Positions 1-9,799 of a stretch of DNA of 64,000 nt are shown one piece after another. Numbering within the stretch: the stretch's first letter is position 1; every line of letters begins with the position of its first letter. The DNA comes from Epiperipatus broadwayi (lineage: Eukaryota; Onychophora; Udeonychophora; Euonychophora; Peripatidae), in contig JAQFVV010006197.1 of NCBI GenBank assembly GCA_028023455.1, forward strand, positions 15,993,254 through 16,057,253, read 5' to 3'. Below the pieces are notes generated by a model. The model had not been told where the DNA came from. It did not search any database and saw only the letters and a program-made list of their open reading frames with translations. The position numbers and the translations under genes were made by a program.

Positions 1-72
1 CAAATGATAGAAATAGTCCAATATAAAAATACAACTAATGTTCAATGAATTTTGTCAGGAAAATAAAGACTG
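1..72 (+). repeat. PLE family C pLTR/start fragment
   Basis: The first ~70 bases match the sequence at about 25831-25905, where a Penelope-like element of family C begins (shared block AATATAAAAATACAACTA, then a degraded match to the GTCAGGAAAA-type continuation). Only the edge is in the window, so it could be the start of a decayed copy or the end of one lying to the left. No coding sequence can be followed after it. Confidence 0.6.
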
Positions 73-846
73 ATAAAGATGAATTAGAAGAAGTTAACAA
101 CTATAAAAATCTTATTCAAATTATACAGATGATAACATAAATAAAATCAATCATAGATTTAATCTTGGATGGAGTGAAAATAATATTAGAAGGAAGTATG
201 TCTGTGTGTTTAAAAAAGGGTTTTTAATATATATGTTTTACTAGTTATTTATGGATTTAGGATTTGGACATTTAACAGAAGAACGATACAGAGACTTCAG
301 ACTACTCAATGAAATACATGAATGAAACAATAGATACATACACTAACATTATTAAAAAAATTGAGACAAAATTAATTAAACTAGACATGTTACTAGAAGA
401 GATTAAGTAGATGAACAGTTAAAAGTTTTAAATTAAATCCCTAAGATTGTAAAGATCTAGAAGGAGACCACAGATGAAATGGATGGTAAAAATACAGAAG
501 TTTGCTGATGAAGGAATAGAGGGGAAGGGTAGGGATCTGACAAACTGAATTAAATTTGAGACTTTTATCCTACAGCGAATCATAAAACTTGAAACTGATG
601 ATATGAATATATTATATTTTAAAAAATAGTTTAGAATATTTCTATAAAAAAAAATATAAGTTGAGCCAGATAGTTTATCTCTGTCAAACGTCACTTTAGA
701 AAATAATAATAATAATAAAACCAACTTTTGGTTTTATTAAATTTTAAAAAGCTAGGTAAATGTTTGTTTATAAAGAGTATGAGTAATGGCATACATACTT
801 AATTCTTTAAAATTAGATTTCTATTTTTTTTTTTTATTTTAATTCT
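73..846. other. AT-rich stretch without recognised gene
   Basis: AT-rich sequence with poly-A and poly-T tracts. A 98-codon minus-strand open frame (428-724) is hydrophobic, has no recognisable motif and ends in low-complexity DNA; I treat it as chance. I see no exon, promoter or structured RNA. Confidence 0.4.
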
Positions 847-936
847 AAGCATTGGTGGTCGAGAGGTCAGCGACGGCTGCTTTACAAGCAATTGTCTTGG
901 TTCAGCGGGTTCGCTATGACACATGAGAAAAAAAGA
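847..936 (+). repeat. tRNA-derived SINE, copy 1
   Basis: A short unit looks like a tRNA-related RNA polymerase III head: box A-like TGGTCGAGAGG at ~855-865 and box B-like GGTTCG at ~908, followed by a short A-rich tail. The same family recurs on the minus strand at 13304-13415 (shared GAGAGGT, TGCAAGCAA/TACAAGCAA, GTTCG and CATGAGAAAA/CATATGAAAA blocks). Two related copies with A tails argue for a SINE rather than a single tRNA relic. Confidence 0.55.
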
Positions 937-1660
937 TAGTTTTCTTTCACCGTTGGTTTTTTTTTTAAAGTGATTAATGGCAAACAAACTTTTAATTGCA
1001 TTCTTGTTCTAATTATAATTAATTTCTAATTTTTTTTTTTTTTTTAGCCGAGACTTGTTTTTAAATATTTTTGAATTAATTAGAAATAAAATTAACCCTG
1101 GAAAGAATCTTTAATTAGGATTAAGACTGAGATAAGGTTGCCCTGTTGAAAAAACCACTAATTAGAAAAAAATGTTTTGGAAAGATAAGAGTTTTTATAA
1201 AGAGATCGGGATTACAGACTTAGGATCTCTCCAGCTAGGATTACTGATGCTGCTAGTTAGTTGGAGGTGACCTTTGTAGACCAATTTAAAGACTGGTTGA
1301 ATTGCTGTGCGGTCATATTGACTTCTATGAAAAAACTATATTCAAGAAAGAACTGTTTCAATAGAATTTTCACCATGTCTGGCTATATCAACTCAAGACG
1401 GATCTTGGAGCCAAATCATCCAGCTAAACATGCCTTAAAACATATACGGAAACTGAGCCAGCATTGCCTCCTGCCTTCTAAATAAAAATTGAAACCTAAA
1501 GTCTTTGTCGGAGTTCACCATGGAGTAAATGCTATATATGCCACTGGAAGACATCAGCTAAATTTTTGAATTTATACTTAGAGGTAACGAGTTTTCCTTG
1601 ATTCTTTCCAGGGTCGAATTTTAGTCTCAGCTTAATCCTAAAAGTATGTGAAATCAACCA
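937..1660. other. non-coding stretch with scattered short repeats
   Basis: Poly-T tracts and AT-rich DNA. The words ACCCTGGAAAGAATC (~1096) and AGGATTAAGACTGAGA (~1117) recur as reverse complements near 1601-1640 in altered order, so this is probably part of a rearranged, unidentified repeat. A 74-codon plus-strand open frame (1261-1485) has no recognisable domain and is not called. Confidence 0.35.
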
Positions 1661-1850
1661 CGTTTGCTTTAAAAGTAGTATTACATGCAGTAGTCCTATG
1701 TCATTATAATGTCAGTAGTTAAAAAGCTACTGATCAATTGTCCGCGCTGGTTTTACGTTTGCTTTAAAAGTAGTATTACATGCAGTAGCCCTGCATCGTT
1801 ATAATGTCAGTAGTTAAAAAGCTACTGATCGATTGTCCGCGCTGGTATTG
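1661..1850. repeat. 95-bp tandem duplication with internal hairpin
   Basis: Two adjacent units (1661-1755 and 1756-1850) begin CGTTTGCTTTAAAAGTAGTA and differ at only a few positions. Each contains CAGTAGTTAAAAAGCTACTG, a 6-bp stem with a short loop, and ends in TTGTCCGCGCTGGT. Few mismatches suggest a fairly recent tandem duplication of part of an unidentified repeat. Confidence 0.85.
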
Positions 1851-2374
1851 TTGATTTCCTACAAGACCATAACTGTTTTCATATCTCCGAATCAGGGCAC
1901 TAGAGTTGCTGTTTTTTTTTTTGTAATTTTATAATTCGCCAGCAAGAAGATATTATCCAATCCATGTTTTTTTTATATTTTAGGTGAGAGAATTTTGCTG
2001 ACAAAGCGTTTAATGTTTTCATGTCTACCATACCCATGTGCACTCTCTGATAAATATGCGTATTCAAATCCAAGTCACTTTTGTATTCATGGCTGGATTT
2101 CTTTTCTTTTAAATTGTTTAAACTTTTAATAAAATTTTCAAATTGTTTAAATTTATTTGGCTGACATTTGTCTTGATACTTTTATTTCTCAATTGTCTAA
2201 ACAATAGTTAAGATTTCTTGTTTCTCCCTGAATTTAGTCAGTGCCCTCTGTGATTAACGATGGATTGAGTGACCGTTACAATATATATATATATTTTGCA
2301 TTATAAATATATAGAAATTAACATTTACCACTAAAAAAATAGTTATTGAGCAAAAAAAAAAAAATAGTTATTAC
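1851..2374. other. probable intron or 3' flank of the WRN-like gene
   Basis: AT-rich DNA following the donor of the 2375-2582 exon on the minus strand. I searched for a downstream WRN HRDC-domain exon here by eye and did not find one. It contains a TA microsatellite at ~2281-2294 and A-runs at ~2350. Confidence 0.4.
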
Positions 2375-2582
2375 CTGCTAAATATAGGAGTAGTTGCTCC
2401 TGCCACAACTGTTTTTTCTAAAGACAGAAGTTCTTCATTTGGAATTAACATCATTGATGGAGGAGTGTTACTTTTTATTGCAGTCAACCAATCTTTACCT
2501 TTTTTAGATAGTTCAACTGTACAACCAAATCCATTCTCTACAGGTTTTTCTATCAGATAATTTTCTAATATCAGGTGACGGC
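2375..2582 (-). CDS. WRN: WRN-like RecQ helicase, exon of the RQC winged helix (partial)
   Basis: On the minus strand a 208-bp open exon is bounded by an acceptor (TTTATAG before GCCGTCAC) and a donor (AGCAG followed by GTAATAAC). Its length is 2 nt + 68 codons + 2 nt. The translation begins RHLILENYLIEKP and contains VELSKKGKDWLTAI and IPNEELL, resembling the winged helix of the RQC domain of Werner-type RecQ helicases, including the lysine-rich KKG-WL segment. In this family the RQC domain binds duplex DNA at the unwinding junction during repair and replication-fork processing in the nucleus. The upstream small exon joins in phase to give WWKTFGRHLI, close to the WWKAF-RQLI segment typical of WRN rather than BLM or RECQ1. 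Helicase and HRDC exons are not seen here. Identification is from remembered family motifs, not a search. Confidence 0.75.
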
Positions 2583-2655
2583 CTATAAATGCATATAAAT
2601 ATTTTTAAAACAATTCATTTAGAATTCATATCAAAATAAATTTAAAATAACTTAC

Positions 2656-2687
2656 CAAATGTCTTCCACCATTTTTCTGACTCCAAC
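2656..2687 (-). CDS. WRN: WRN-like RecQ helicase, small upstream RQC exon (partial)
   Basis: A 32-bp minus-strand exon (1 nt + 10 codons + 1 nt) reads LESEKWWKTF and ends at the strong donor TTTG/GTAAGT at 2655-2654. Splicing to the 2375-2582 exon rebuilds a Gly codon and continues FGRHLI in frame. The WW motif is what WRN proteins carry at the entry to the RQC winged helix. The acceptor chosen (ATTATTAG before GTTGGAG) has a weak polypyrimidine tract. A better tract ends at ~2752, but that longer exon would contain an in-frame stop, so the start is the uncertain part. Confidence 0.55.
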
Positions 2688-4462
2688 CTAATAATATTTT
2701 ATATAAAGAATTTTTAGTAAATCTACATTTTGCAAACATATATATCCTTAAATCTGCAAAAAAAAAAAAAAAAAGAAGACATTATAGCAAAGAAAAATTA
2801 ACCAAAAATATATTTTTAAAGATTACTTGATTATTGTGTACTATTAAAATGATTTTGATAGACTGTGGAAGATAATTATAAAGATTTTCAGAAAAGCAAT
2901 CTCTATCAAAAATATAATCTTATAATAGCAAATGAAGAGAACCTAAGATTTGATATTTTTTTAAAATACAAAAAATAATTATTTTTTTTTTTACTATCAT
3001 AATTTGCAAAGATGAATGTTTTTTCTTTTGACAAAAATTACAACCACTAAGCTTGCACATGCAAGTGGAGACTTCAAACATAACTACAGTTTTATATATA
3101 AAAAAATTCAAAAACATAAACAGCATAACTTTAGAATGTTTTACTTTTTCATTTCAAGATATTTCTGATAAATATCCATATGTACAAAACGAACTCTTTC
3201 TTAATAAAGTAGTCACATACATATATAAAATCTTCTACCAAATATAAATACATGCATAAAAGCCATCAAAAACTTATCAAATAAAGATCTGTAACAAAGT
3301 TGAACATAATTTGATAGTCAATTATTAATAAAGATTAAAAGAAAAAAATATTAATTATAAAAATTATGTAAATATTCTGATTCTAAACTTCTATAAAAAT
3401 AAATAATATTTTTTTTAATTTTTTTTCAAAAAAATCTCTAGATATTTCTATGGCACTTTCCAAACACTGCAATAAAAAAACCTAATAATAACAAAATCTT
3501 TCTAATTCTAGATAATGATAAAACTGGACAGACTACATCATTTTATATCCTTGAAAGTTATTTAAAAATAGTGCATATTACAGGATGAATTTTTTTTTTT
3601 CCAATCTGTAATACCAATAATTAACAACTGCCCACATCATTTAGAACTAAACTTTTTAGAGACAATGGTTAAACATCAAGTATTATCTATATATCTACAT
3701 ACTATATTCACTATGGCAAACAGGTCACAGGGCTTCATTAAAATTTAAAAAAAAATATTAATGGACCTATCAGTAATCTTCATTATATAATCGTGATGCA
3801 ATATGCTACTGCAATAATTACAAGCAAATTCTTTATCAAACTTACCTTTGTTTAAAGATATAAAAGTATGCTGACAGCATTACCTTTGTTTAAAGATATA
3901 AAAGTATGCTGACAGCATTCTAACTGGCACATAGATGGGAACAATAAAATTCTGAAAAAAAATTTGATACCCAATTAAAAAATCAGGATCACAATCATCA
4001 ATAGAAACCCAAGAGAAATTGATAGTGGTACAAAGACTTTACTAATAACAATAAAAACTGGCTTAACTATTCGAAAAAAAAAACATTATTTCAAGATGAA
4101 TCTAACCACTCCAATTAGCAAACTTATCTATATTAAAAAACTGTCACTATGGTCTTGTCATTTCCAAGCCTTTTTTAGCTATCACAAAAATAATAAAATG
4201 AATAATTGATGTGTTATATACAAGTCATTAAAAAATAAGCAGCGAAATTTAAGCATATATATATATAAATCTCAGAACCAATCCAGAAATTGTTAACCTT
4301 TGGATCAACTATTTTATAAATGTCCTAAGTTTACAGATTAATTCCCAGTTAACTAAGTTTAAAAAGAAAGTTTGATCAATTGAATAGTACTGTTATGCTT
4401 AACCTGTGCTTAAATATCATATGGCCATCCACATAATTGTTCATAAAATTATTTAATTTATA
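2688..4462. other. probable WRN-like intron, AT-rich
   Basis: No further WRN exon was recognised on the minus strand. The stretch holds A/T homopolymers and a 38-bp tandem duplication (listed separately). Open frames at 2920-3126 and 3053-3247 overlap on opposite strands, are rich in Lys, Ile and Phe, and show no domain; I reject them as genes. Confidence 0.4.
3844..3919. repeat. 38-bp tandem duplication
   Basis: Two perfect adjacent copies of a 38-bp unit beginning ACCTTTGTTTAAAGATATAA (3844-3881 and 3882-3919). There is no coding or regulatory hint; it looks like a slippage or repair duplication. Confidence 0.9.
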
Positions 4463-4534
4463 ATAAGATATTTTACGGTAATATCTCCACACTAAAAATC
4501 AATATATTTATTTATATTACTCTATTTATTTCCA

Positions 4535-4567
4535 CACTTAGCACTTTCGAAGAAACGAGGCCTTCAT
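4535..4567 (-). ncRNA. hammerhead-like remnant in PLE-A end (copy 1)
   Basis: On the minus strand the PLE-A end reads ATGAAGGCCTCGTTTC and then TTCGAAAGTGCTAAGTG. A GAAA followed by a near-palindromic GYGC is where PLE hammerhead ribozymes carry their GAAA core and short stem III. The CTGANGA half is degraded, so this is at best a relic. The counterpart in copy 2 lies at 7129-7160. Confidence 0.3.
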
Positions 4568-4650
4568 TTTCAAAGCTATAGATAGATAGTTCTAATAGCG
4601 ATGTTCAATTTATTTATTTATTTAAAACCAACAGATGCAAATTATTCAAA

Positions 4651-5310
4651 TCAGGTCTGCCATTTCTTCGAGATTGCGTAAAACGTGTCTCTTTTATTTA
4701 ACGAGTCTGTGTCTAAATTGATGAAATAGGCTTCCCCAACTTTTCTTCTCATCTCATGTCGCTCACTGCACATCACTTGCGGATTGTCCGGTATACATGA
4801 GTGGCCCGCAGTGATTGCACGCTGCGCAAAAATGGAAAAGCAGAAAGGACCCGCAAGCGCCCCTCTATACGCATACCTATGTTGTAGCAACCTCGCACGA
4901 ACAGAAGCTCCAGTTTCTCCACAATATGCAGCATGACAATCGCCCCCTGGGCAAACCACTCTATACACGGCCCGCTGGGCATCCATTGGAGGTAGTTTAT
5001 CTTTGGTATTGTTGATACATCTATTGAAATTAAGAGGGGGATCTGTAACATATACTAAAGTCTTTGCAAAAAATTGTTTGTAAATTTGTATATATGTTTT
5101 AATGTATGGCAATAAAATCCTGGTTTTGTTCAGCCTATCCCCCGGATTAGTAGGGTCTTTAAACTGCCTGATTATCTTGTCTATTGCTCTTTTGTTATAT
5201 TTGGCATTTATCAAATCATCCCTAAAACTTTGAATATTCATATCAGCCTCAAAACTACACAATCTGGCATTTCTCTTCAAAAATATTTTTAGGCCTGCCA
5301 GCTTGTACAT
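4651..5310 (-). pseudogene. PLE-A copy 1 connector + GIY-YIG endonuclease
   Basis: A 219-codon open frame, the 3' part of the PLE polyprotein. Residues ~1-110 are the RT-EN connector (LLPYIKTYIQIYKQFF, then PPLNFNRCINN). Residues ~118-150 hold the endonuclease core: YRVVCPGGDCHAAYCGETGA, with a Cys pair of the kind seen in PLE GIY-YIG domains and AYCGET standing for the YIG block, followed by RARLLQHRY. Distal elements are a His (GHSC) and GEAYFINLDTDSLNKRDT, near the usual catalytic Glu region. The domain would nick target DNA during insertion. The frame is open but separated from the RT frame by a frameshift near 5340-5370. Confidence 0.8.
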
Positions 5311-5370
5311 ATTAGGTGTATTAGATTGATGAGGAATGTGACATCATATATTAATAGGTTTATTCAACAT

Positions 5371-6291
5371 TTAATACTGGAAGCATTGAGCTTCAATTCT
5401 TACCTGCAAATCCAAATATTTAACATATCCACCAGTTTCCTTTTGTGCTATATTAACTGTAAATCCTGAGGCAGTTTTCAATTCTGTAATTATATCTTCC
5501 AAAGTATCCTCCAATGCCGCCACAAAAATGTCATTTACGTAGCGGGTGTAAATTATTAGGTCACTACTTAAATGTCTGGGAATAATTATTTGCTCATATG
5601 CATTAAGAACAATGCTAGCTACTATCCCACTCAGCGGAAAACCCATAGGCCAACCACTGTTCATGTAGTACCATTCTTGGTTGAAAACTGCATACATATT
5701 TTTATCTAGCGATCTCAGAACTGCCTCCACAAACTGTACTTGTTGTTGATTCATGCCATGTCTTATTAACTCTTCTTTCACAATAGTTATAAATTTTAAT
5801 CTACCAATTGAGCCATAAAGTTCTGCAATGTCTAATGCAACAATATGTGTATCTTGTGTTGGAGAAATATTGTTCAGCTTGTGTACAAATTCAAAGGATG
5901 AGTTTATTGCAAACTCTCCAAAACTTAATATCTGTATGAGCCAATTATTTATGAGTTTGGCTGCCTTATGGTAATGAACTCCACCGAAATCGATCATTAA
6001 ACGCAATGGTACGCTGTCTTTATGTGTTTTAGCATTAGAAAACATTATAGGGGGCATGGTGGAAGGATACATTTAGTAGTATTCTGCCCTAGAGAATGCC
6101 TTAGCTATGAATGGTCTAAGCACCACCAAAAGAAATTTGTCTTTGTTCAGTCTAAAATTGATATCAGGTACTTTAATGAATTTTAGGTTTTCAATTTGAT
6201 GTTGGATTTTCTTCCTATATTCCACTGTAGTCATAATCACAAATCTGTTGCCCTTATCTTTTCTCACGCATGTTATATTATTCTGCATCAA
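5371..6291 (-). pseudogene. PLE-A copy 1 reverse transcriptase
   Basis: Two abutting open segments (6291-6073 and 6072-5371) are separated by one TAA where copy 2 has CAA, so a Gln codon became a stop. RT motifs in order: RKDKGNRFVIM (motif 1), PPIMFSNAKTHKDSVPLRLM (PLE-type THK-G-PLR), VALDIAELYGSI (first catalytic Asp), WPMGFPLSGIVASIVL (motif B), YTRYVNDIFVA where YVDD is expected, and YVKYLDLQVRI. The second catalytic Asp is replaced by Asn (YVND), which should abolish polymerisation. In PLEs this enzyme copies element RNA at a nicked target. Confidence 0.85.
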
Positions 6292-6330
6292 AAACTTTTG
6301 TGTTGTGGCTATGTTGTACTTCCATTTCTC

Positions 6331-6996
6331 CTAACATGGCTGCATTGCTTTATAATGTATACCTTTAGCAATTTTAGATATGTATGTGTCTTTTAAAAGA
6401 TGGTTGGACAAACTTGCTTCAACATCTGCGATCAATTCCATCTTAGGAAGTTCCCATCCATGTCCGACGAATTTAGGGCCTTTTTCCAGCACAGCTTTTA
6501 CAGACATAGGAATGTTGACATTGGTTAGATTTACATAAGCTTGCTGGCTGTTGTTTGTTAGCCAAAACCTCAAATCTCTTATCAAACTTTTTCTCCAATC
6601 TGTTGCTCATCTTATTGCTTTTCTCAACAATGTATTGAGGTGGTTCTCCAATGTTGAGAATTGTGCTCTTCCTATTATTTGCATCTGTTGCTCATCTTAT
6701 TGCTTTTCTCAACAATGTATTGAGGTGGTTCTCCAATGTTGAGAATTGTGCTCTTCCTATTATTTGCATATGATAGCTCTTTTCTACATGCCAGGATAAC
6801 TCTGCTTAATATTAAAGCTTGAACCTGCATAGTAATAGCCTCTCTGTTGTGTATCGAATGATTTAATTTCACAATGCAAAATTTTCGGGAAAACTTTATG
6901 TTCCCTACATTTAACAAGAAAATCCAATCTTGCCGTATATTTGCATACTTCTATAAAAGATTTTAACATAAATTTATTCCGAATTGTAGGATCCAT
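6331..6996 (-). pseudogene. PLE-A copy 1 N-terminal region
   Basis: Frame-shifted segments (6996-6784, 6917-6675, 6585-6331) make up the region before the RT. Recognisable PLE-type features are CREHKVFPKIL early and VNLTNVNIPMSVKAVLEKGP with KFVGHGW nearer the RT, which match copy 2 and, more distantly, family B. An 85-bp tandem duplication at 6598-6767 interrupts it. The domain is conserved among PLEs but has no simple enzymatic assignment. Confidence 0.7.
6598..6767. repeat. 85-bp tandem duplication inside PLE-A copy 1
   Basis: Two identical 85-bp units (6598-6682, 6683-6767), each starting ATCTGTTGCTCATCTTATTG. 85 is not a multiple of three, so it also breaks the reading frame. Absence of mismatches suggests it is younger than most other damage here. 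Confidence 0.9.
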
Positions 6997-7128
6997 ACCG
7001 CTTTTATAAATGTAACTATTAAATAACTAAATGTGTGGTTTATATATGTAATAAGATAAGATATTTTACGGTAATATCTCCACACTAAAAATCAATATAT
7101 TTATTTATATTATTCTATTTATTTCTAT

Positions 7129-7160
7129 ACTTAGCGCTTTCGAAGGAACGAGGCCTTCAT
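7129..7160 (-). ncRNA. hammerhead-like remnant in PLE-A end (copy 2)
   Basis: Same position in the pLTR as 4535-4567. On the minus strand ATGAAGGCCTCGTTCCTT is followed by CGAAAGCGCTAAGT. GAAA plus GCGC is retained and the CTGANGA box is degraded. Confidence 0.3.
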
Positions 7161-7299
7161 TTTCAAAGCTATAGATAGATAGTTCTAATAACGATGTTCA
7201 ATTTATTTATTTATTTAAAACCAACAGATGCAAATTATTCAAATCAGGTCTGCCATTTCTTCGAGATTGCGTAAAATGTGCCTCTTTTATTAAATGAGT

Positions 7300-7810
7300 C
7301 TGCGTCTAAATCGATGAAATAGGCCTCCCCAACTTTTCTTCTCATCTCATGTCACTCACTGCACATCACCTGCAGATTATCCGGTATACATGAGTGGCCT
7401 AAAGTGGTCTCATGCTGCGCAAAAAAAAAAAGTGGGAAGAACCCGTGAGCACCCCACTGGTATGCATACCTATGTTGTATCAACCTCGCATGAACAGAAG
7501 CCCCAGTTTCCCCACAATATGCAGCATGACAATCACCCCTGTGCAAACAACCCTATACACAGCCCGCTGGGCACCCATTGGAGGAAGATTATCTTTGGTA
7601 TTGTTAATACATCTATTGAAATTAAGAGGGGATCTGTAACATATACTAAAGTCTTTGCAAAAAATTGTTTGTAAATTTGTATATATGTTTTTAATGTATG
7701 GCAATAAAATCCTGGTTTTGTTCAGCATATCACCCAGATTAGTAGGGTCTTTAAACTGCCTGATTATCTTGTCTATTGCTCTTTTGTTATATTTGGCATT
7801 TATCAAATCA
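7300..7810 (-). pseudogene. PLE-A copy 2 connector + GIY-YIG endonuclease
   Basis: Minus-strand homologue of the copy 1 endonuclease, split between frames (7806-7480 and 7546-7352). CHAAYCGETGASVHARLIQH and GHSCIPDNLQVMCSE are readable. A run of A residues near 7422-7430 and several indels break the frame, so no complete domain is encoded. Confidence 0.75.
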
Positions 7811-7918
7811 TCCCTAAAACTTTGAATATTCTAATTCTTATCAGCCTCAAAACTACCCAATCTGGCATTTCTCTTCAAAAATATTTTTAGGCCTGCGAGC
7901 TTGTACATATTAGGTGTA

Positions 7919-8650
7919 TTAGATTGATGATGAATGTGGCCTCATATTAATAGGTTTAATCAACATTTTATACTGGAAGCGTTGAGCTTCAATTCTTACC
8001 TGCAAATCCAAATATTTAACACATCCACCAGTTTCCTTTTGTGCTATATTAACTGTAAATCCTGAGGCAGTTTTCAATTCTGTAATTATATCTTCCAAAG
8101 TATCCTCCGATGCCACCATGAAAATGTCATCCACGTAGCGGGTGTAAATTATTAGGTCATTACTTAAATGTCTGGGAATAATTATTTGCTCATATGAACT
8201 AAGAACAATACTATCCCACTCAGTGGAAGACCCATAGGCCAACCACTGCTCATGTAGTCATTCTTGGTTGAAAACTGCATACATATTTTTATCTAGCCAT
8301 CTCAGAACTGCCTCCACAAACTGTACTCGTTATTGCTTCATGCCATGTCTTATTAACTCTTCTTTCACAATAGTTTTAGATTTTAATCTATCAATTGAGC
8401 CATAAAGTTCTGCAATGTCTAATGCAACCATATGTGTATCTTGTGTTGGAAAAACGTTGCTCAGCTTGTCTACAAATTCAAAAGATGAGTTTGCAAACTC
8501 TCCAAAACTTACTGTCTGTATGAGCCAATGATTAATGAGTTTGGCTGCCGTATGGTAATGAACTACACTGAAATCGATCATTAATCACAATGGTACGCCA
8601 TCTTTATGTGTTTTAGCGGTAGAAAACATTCTAGGGGCATGGTGGAAGGA
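7919..8650 (-). pseudogene. PLE-A copy 2 reverse transcriptase fragments
   Basis: Open pieces at 8581-8330 and 8242-7919 carry VALDIAELYGSIDRLK and YTRYVDDIFMVASED, so the YVDD box lost in copy 1 is kept here. The segment between them, holding motif B, has been damaged by small deletions. The remainder matches copy 1 to the end of the RT. Confidence 0.8.
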
Positions 8651-9275
8651 TACATTTGGTAGTATTCTGCCCTAGAGAATGCCTTAGCTATGAATGGTAA
8701 AAAGCACCACCGAAACAAATTTGTCTATTCATTTGGTAAAATTCTGCCCTAGAGAATGCCTTAGCTATGAATGGTCTAAGCACCACCGAAACAAATTTGT
8801 CTTTGTTCAGCCTAAAACTGATATCAGGTACTTTAATGAATTTTAGGTTTTCGATTTGATGTTGGATTTTCTTCCTATATTCCATTGTAGTCATCATCAC
8901 AAATCTGTCGCCCTCATCTTCTCTCATGCATGTTATATTATTATGTGTCAAAAACTTTTGTGTTGTGGCTATGTTGTATTTCCATTACTCCTGCCGTGGC
9001 TGCATTGCTTTACAATGTATACCTTTAGCAATTTTAGATATGTATGTGTCTTTTAAAGGATGGTTGAACAAGCTTACTTCAACATCTGCGATCAATTCCA
9101 TCTTAGGAAGTCTCCATCCACATCCGACGAATTTAGGGCCTTTTTCCAGCACAGCTTTTATAGACATTGGAATGTTGACATTGGTTAGATTTACATAACC
9201 TTGCTGGCTGTATCCCCACGTTTTGTTTGTTAGCCAAAAACCGAAATTTCTTATCAAACTTTTTCTAACGTACAA
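8651..9275 (-). pseudogene. PLE-A copy 2 N-terminal region (truncated)
   Basis: Open pieces 9275-8985 (VNLTNVNIPMSIKAVLEKGP, then KFVGCGW) and 8951-8688 (FVMMTTMEYRKKIQHQIENL) match copy 1. The sequence upstream of KSLIRNFGFWL is unrelated to copy 1, marking the 5' truncation. A 77-bp duplication interrupts the end. Confidence 0.7.
8653..8806. repeat. 77-bp tandem duplication inside PLE-A copy 2
   Basis: CATTTGGTAGTATTCTGCCC at 8653 is repeated as CATTTGGTAAAATTCTGCCC at 8730, followed by the same AGAGAATGCCTTAGCTATGA. The units have diverged slightly, so this duplication is older than the 85-bp one in copy 1. Confidence 0.8.
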
Positions 9276-9354
9276 AAGAACTTAAATACACAACTCTCAT
9301 GAAATGTAATAACTAAACAACCAACTACTATTCAAATAAGGCAAAACTCTCTAT

Positions 9355-9799
9355 ACAGTAGTGCCACCCTGTGCCAACCAGAGTAATCAATGGATGCCAG
9401 AAGGCTTGTGCATAAAATCCCTATCTAATGCCTACCCATCCAATATCCCCAGACTAGTTTCTGACTTGTGGCCTTCGTCAGTGAGGAGCTTTGGATCTGA
9501 GAGCACTGCACCTAGATCTTATGATCTAAGGCAATCCTCCAGCAACCACCTTTTATCTCTACTTAACTATAAAACTATGAGAATGAAATTGGGAAAAACA
9601 CAAAAATATTTTCAATCTCAGCTCAATAGCTTATATAGTCATATGGGTCTGAACTCAGTTCAGCACCCATACATTTTGGTGCCTTTGGCTCTTTAACAAT
9701 CATAGCCACCATTATCCTATTAGGCAGGATTGGTGTTAAACCATTAAGCATCACATGATAACCGTCTCTTATACCAGTACATAATTGTTTATAAACAAA
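9355..9799 (-). mobile_element. PLE-type end fragment with 14-bp target-site duplication
   Basis: GCAAAACTCTCTAT occurs at 9341-9354 and again, perfectly, at 9800-9813, flanking a 445-bp segment unrelated to its neighbours. This looks like a TSD of a short retroelement insertion. On the minus strand the segment carries a hammerhead-like motif about 100-150 bp before its 3' end and no poly-A tail, consistent with a 5'-truncated PLE or a non-autonomous derivative. It interrupts family B sequence. No protein is encoded. Confidence 0.65.
9452..9482 (-). ncRNA. hammerhead-ribozyme-like motif
   Basis: On the minus strand: ACTGACGAAGGCC, a short linker, then AAGTCAGAAACTAGTC. CTGACGA fits the CUGANGA core and GAAA fits the second core box, with a possible weak 3-bp stem II (GGC/GUC) between them. 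The expected G-C pair next to the cores is A-A here, so activity is doubtful. PLEs are known to carry hammerhead motifs in their terminal regions, which fits the context. Confidence 0.4.

Larger units (their letters stand above)
4463..7010 (-). mobile_element. Penelope-like element, family A copy 1
   Basis: A minus-strand PLE of ~2.5 kb, with order 5' (high coordinate) N-terminal region, reverse transcriptase, connector, GIY-YIG endonuclease, 3' end. Its last ~190 bp (4463-4650) are repeated at 7053-7240, the 3' end of the next copy, so this copy sits between two pseudo-LTRs in a head-to-tail tandem, a usual PLE arrangement. The coding sequence is broken by at least one nonsense codon, frameshifts and an 85-bp tandem duplication, and one catalytic Asp is changed, so it is not autonomous. 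PLEs form a retroelement class whose RT is related to telomerase. Confidence 0.85.
7053..9266 (-). mobile_element. Penelope-like element, family A copy 2 (5' truncated)
   Basis: A second minus-strand copy lies head-to-tail upstream of copy 1. Its 3' ~190 bp (7053-7240) repeat the end of copy 1. The 5' end stops near 9266, inside the N-terminal region, where copy 1 has further sequence. It is split by frameshifts and a 77-bp tandem duplication. Both copies are clearly one family but differ at many sites, so they are independent or anciently duplicated insertions. Confidence 0.85.

Noticed and set aside
428-724. 98-codon minus-strand ORF as a gene
   Set aside because: Hydrophobic, A/T-driven composition, no motif, no splice or promoter context, and it begins in an (AAT)n tract.
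9361-9696. 111-codon plus-strand ORF as a host protein
   Set aside because: It lies inside the TSD-flanked insertion, opposite to its hammerhead-like motif, and shows no domain.
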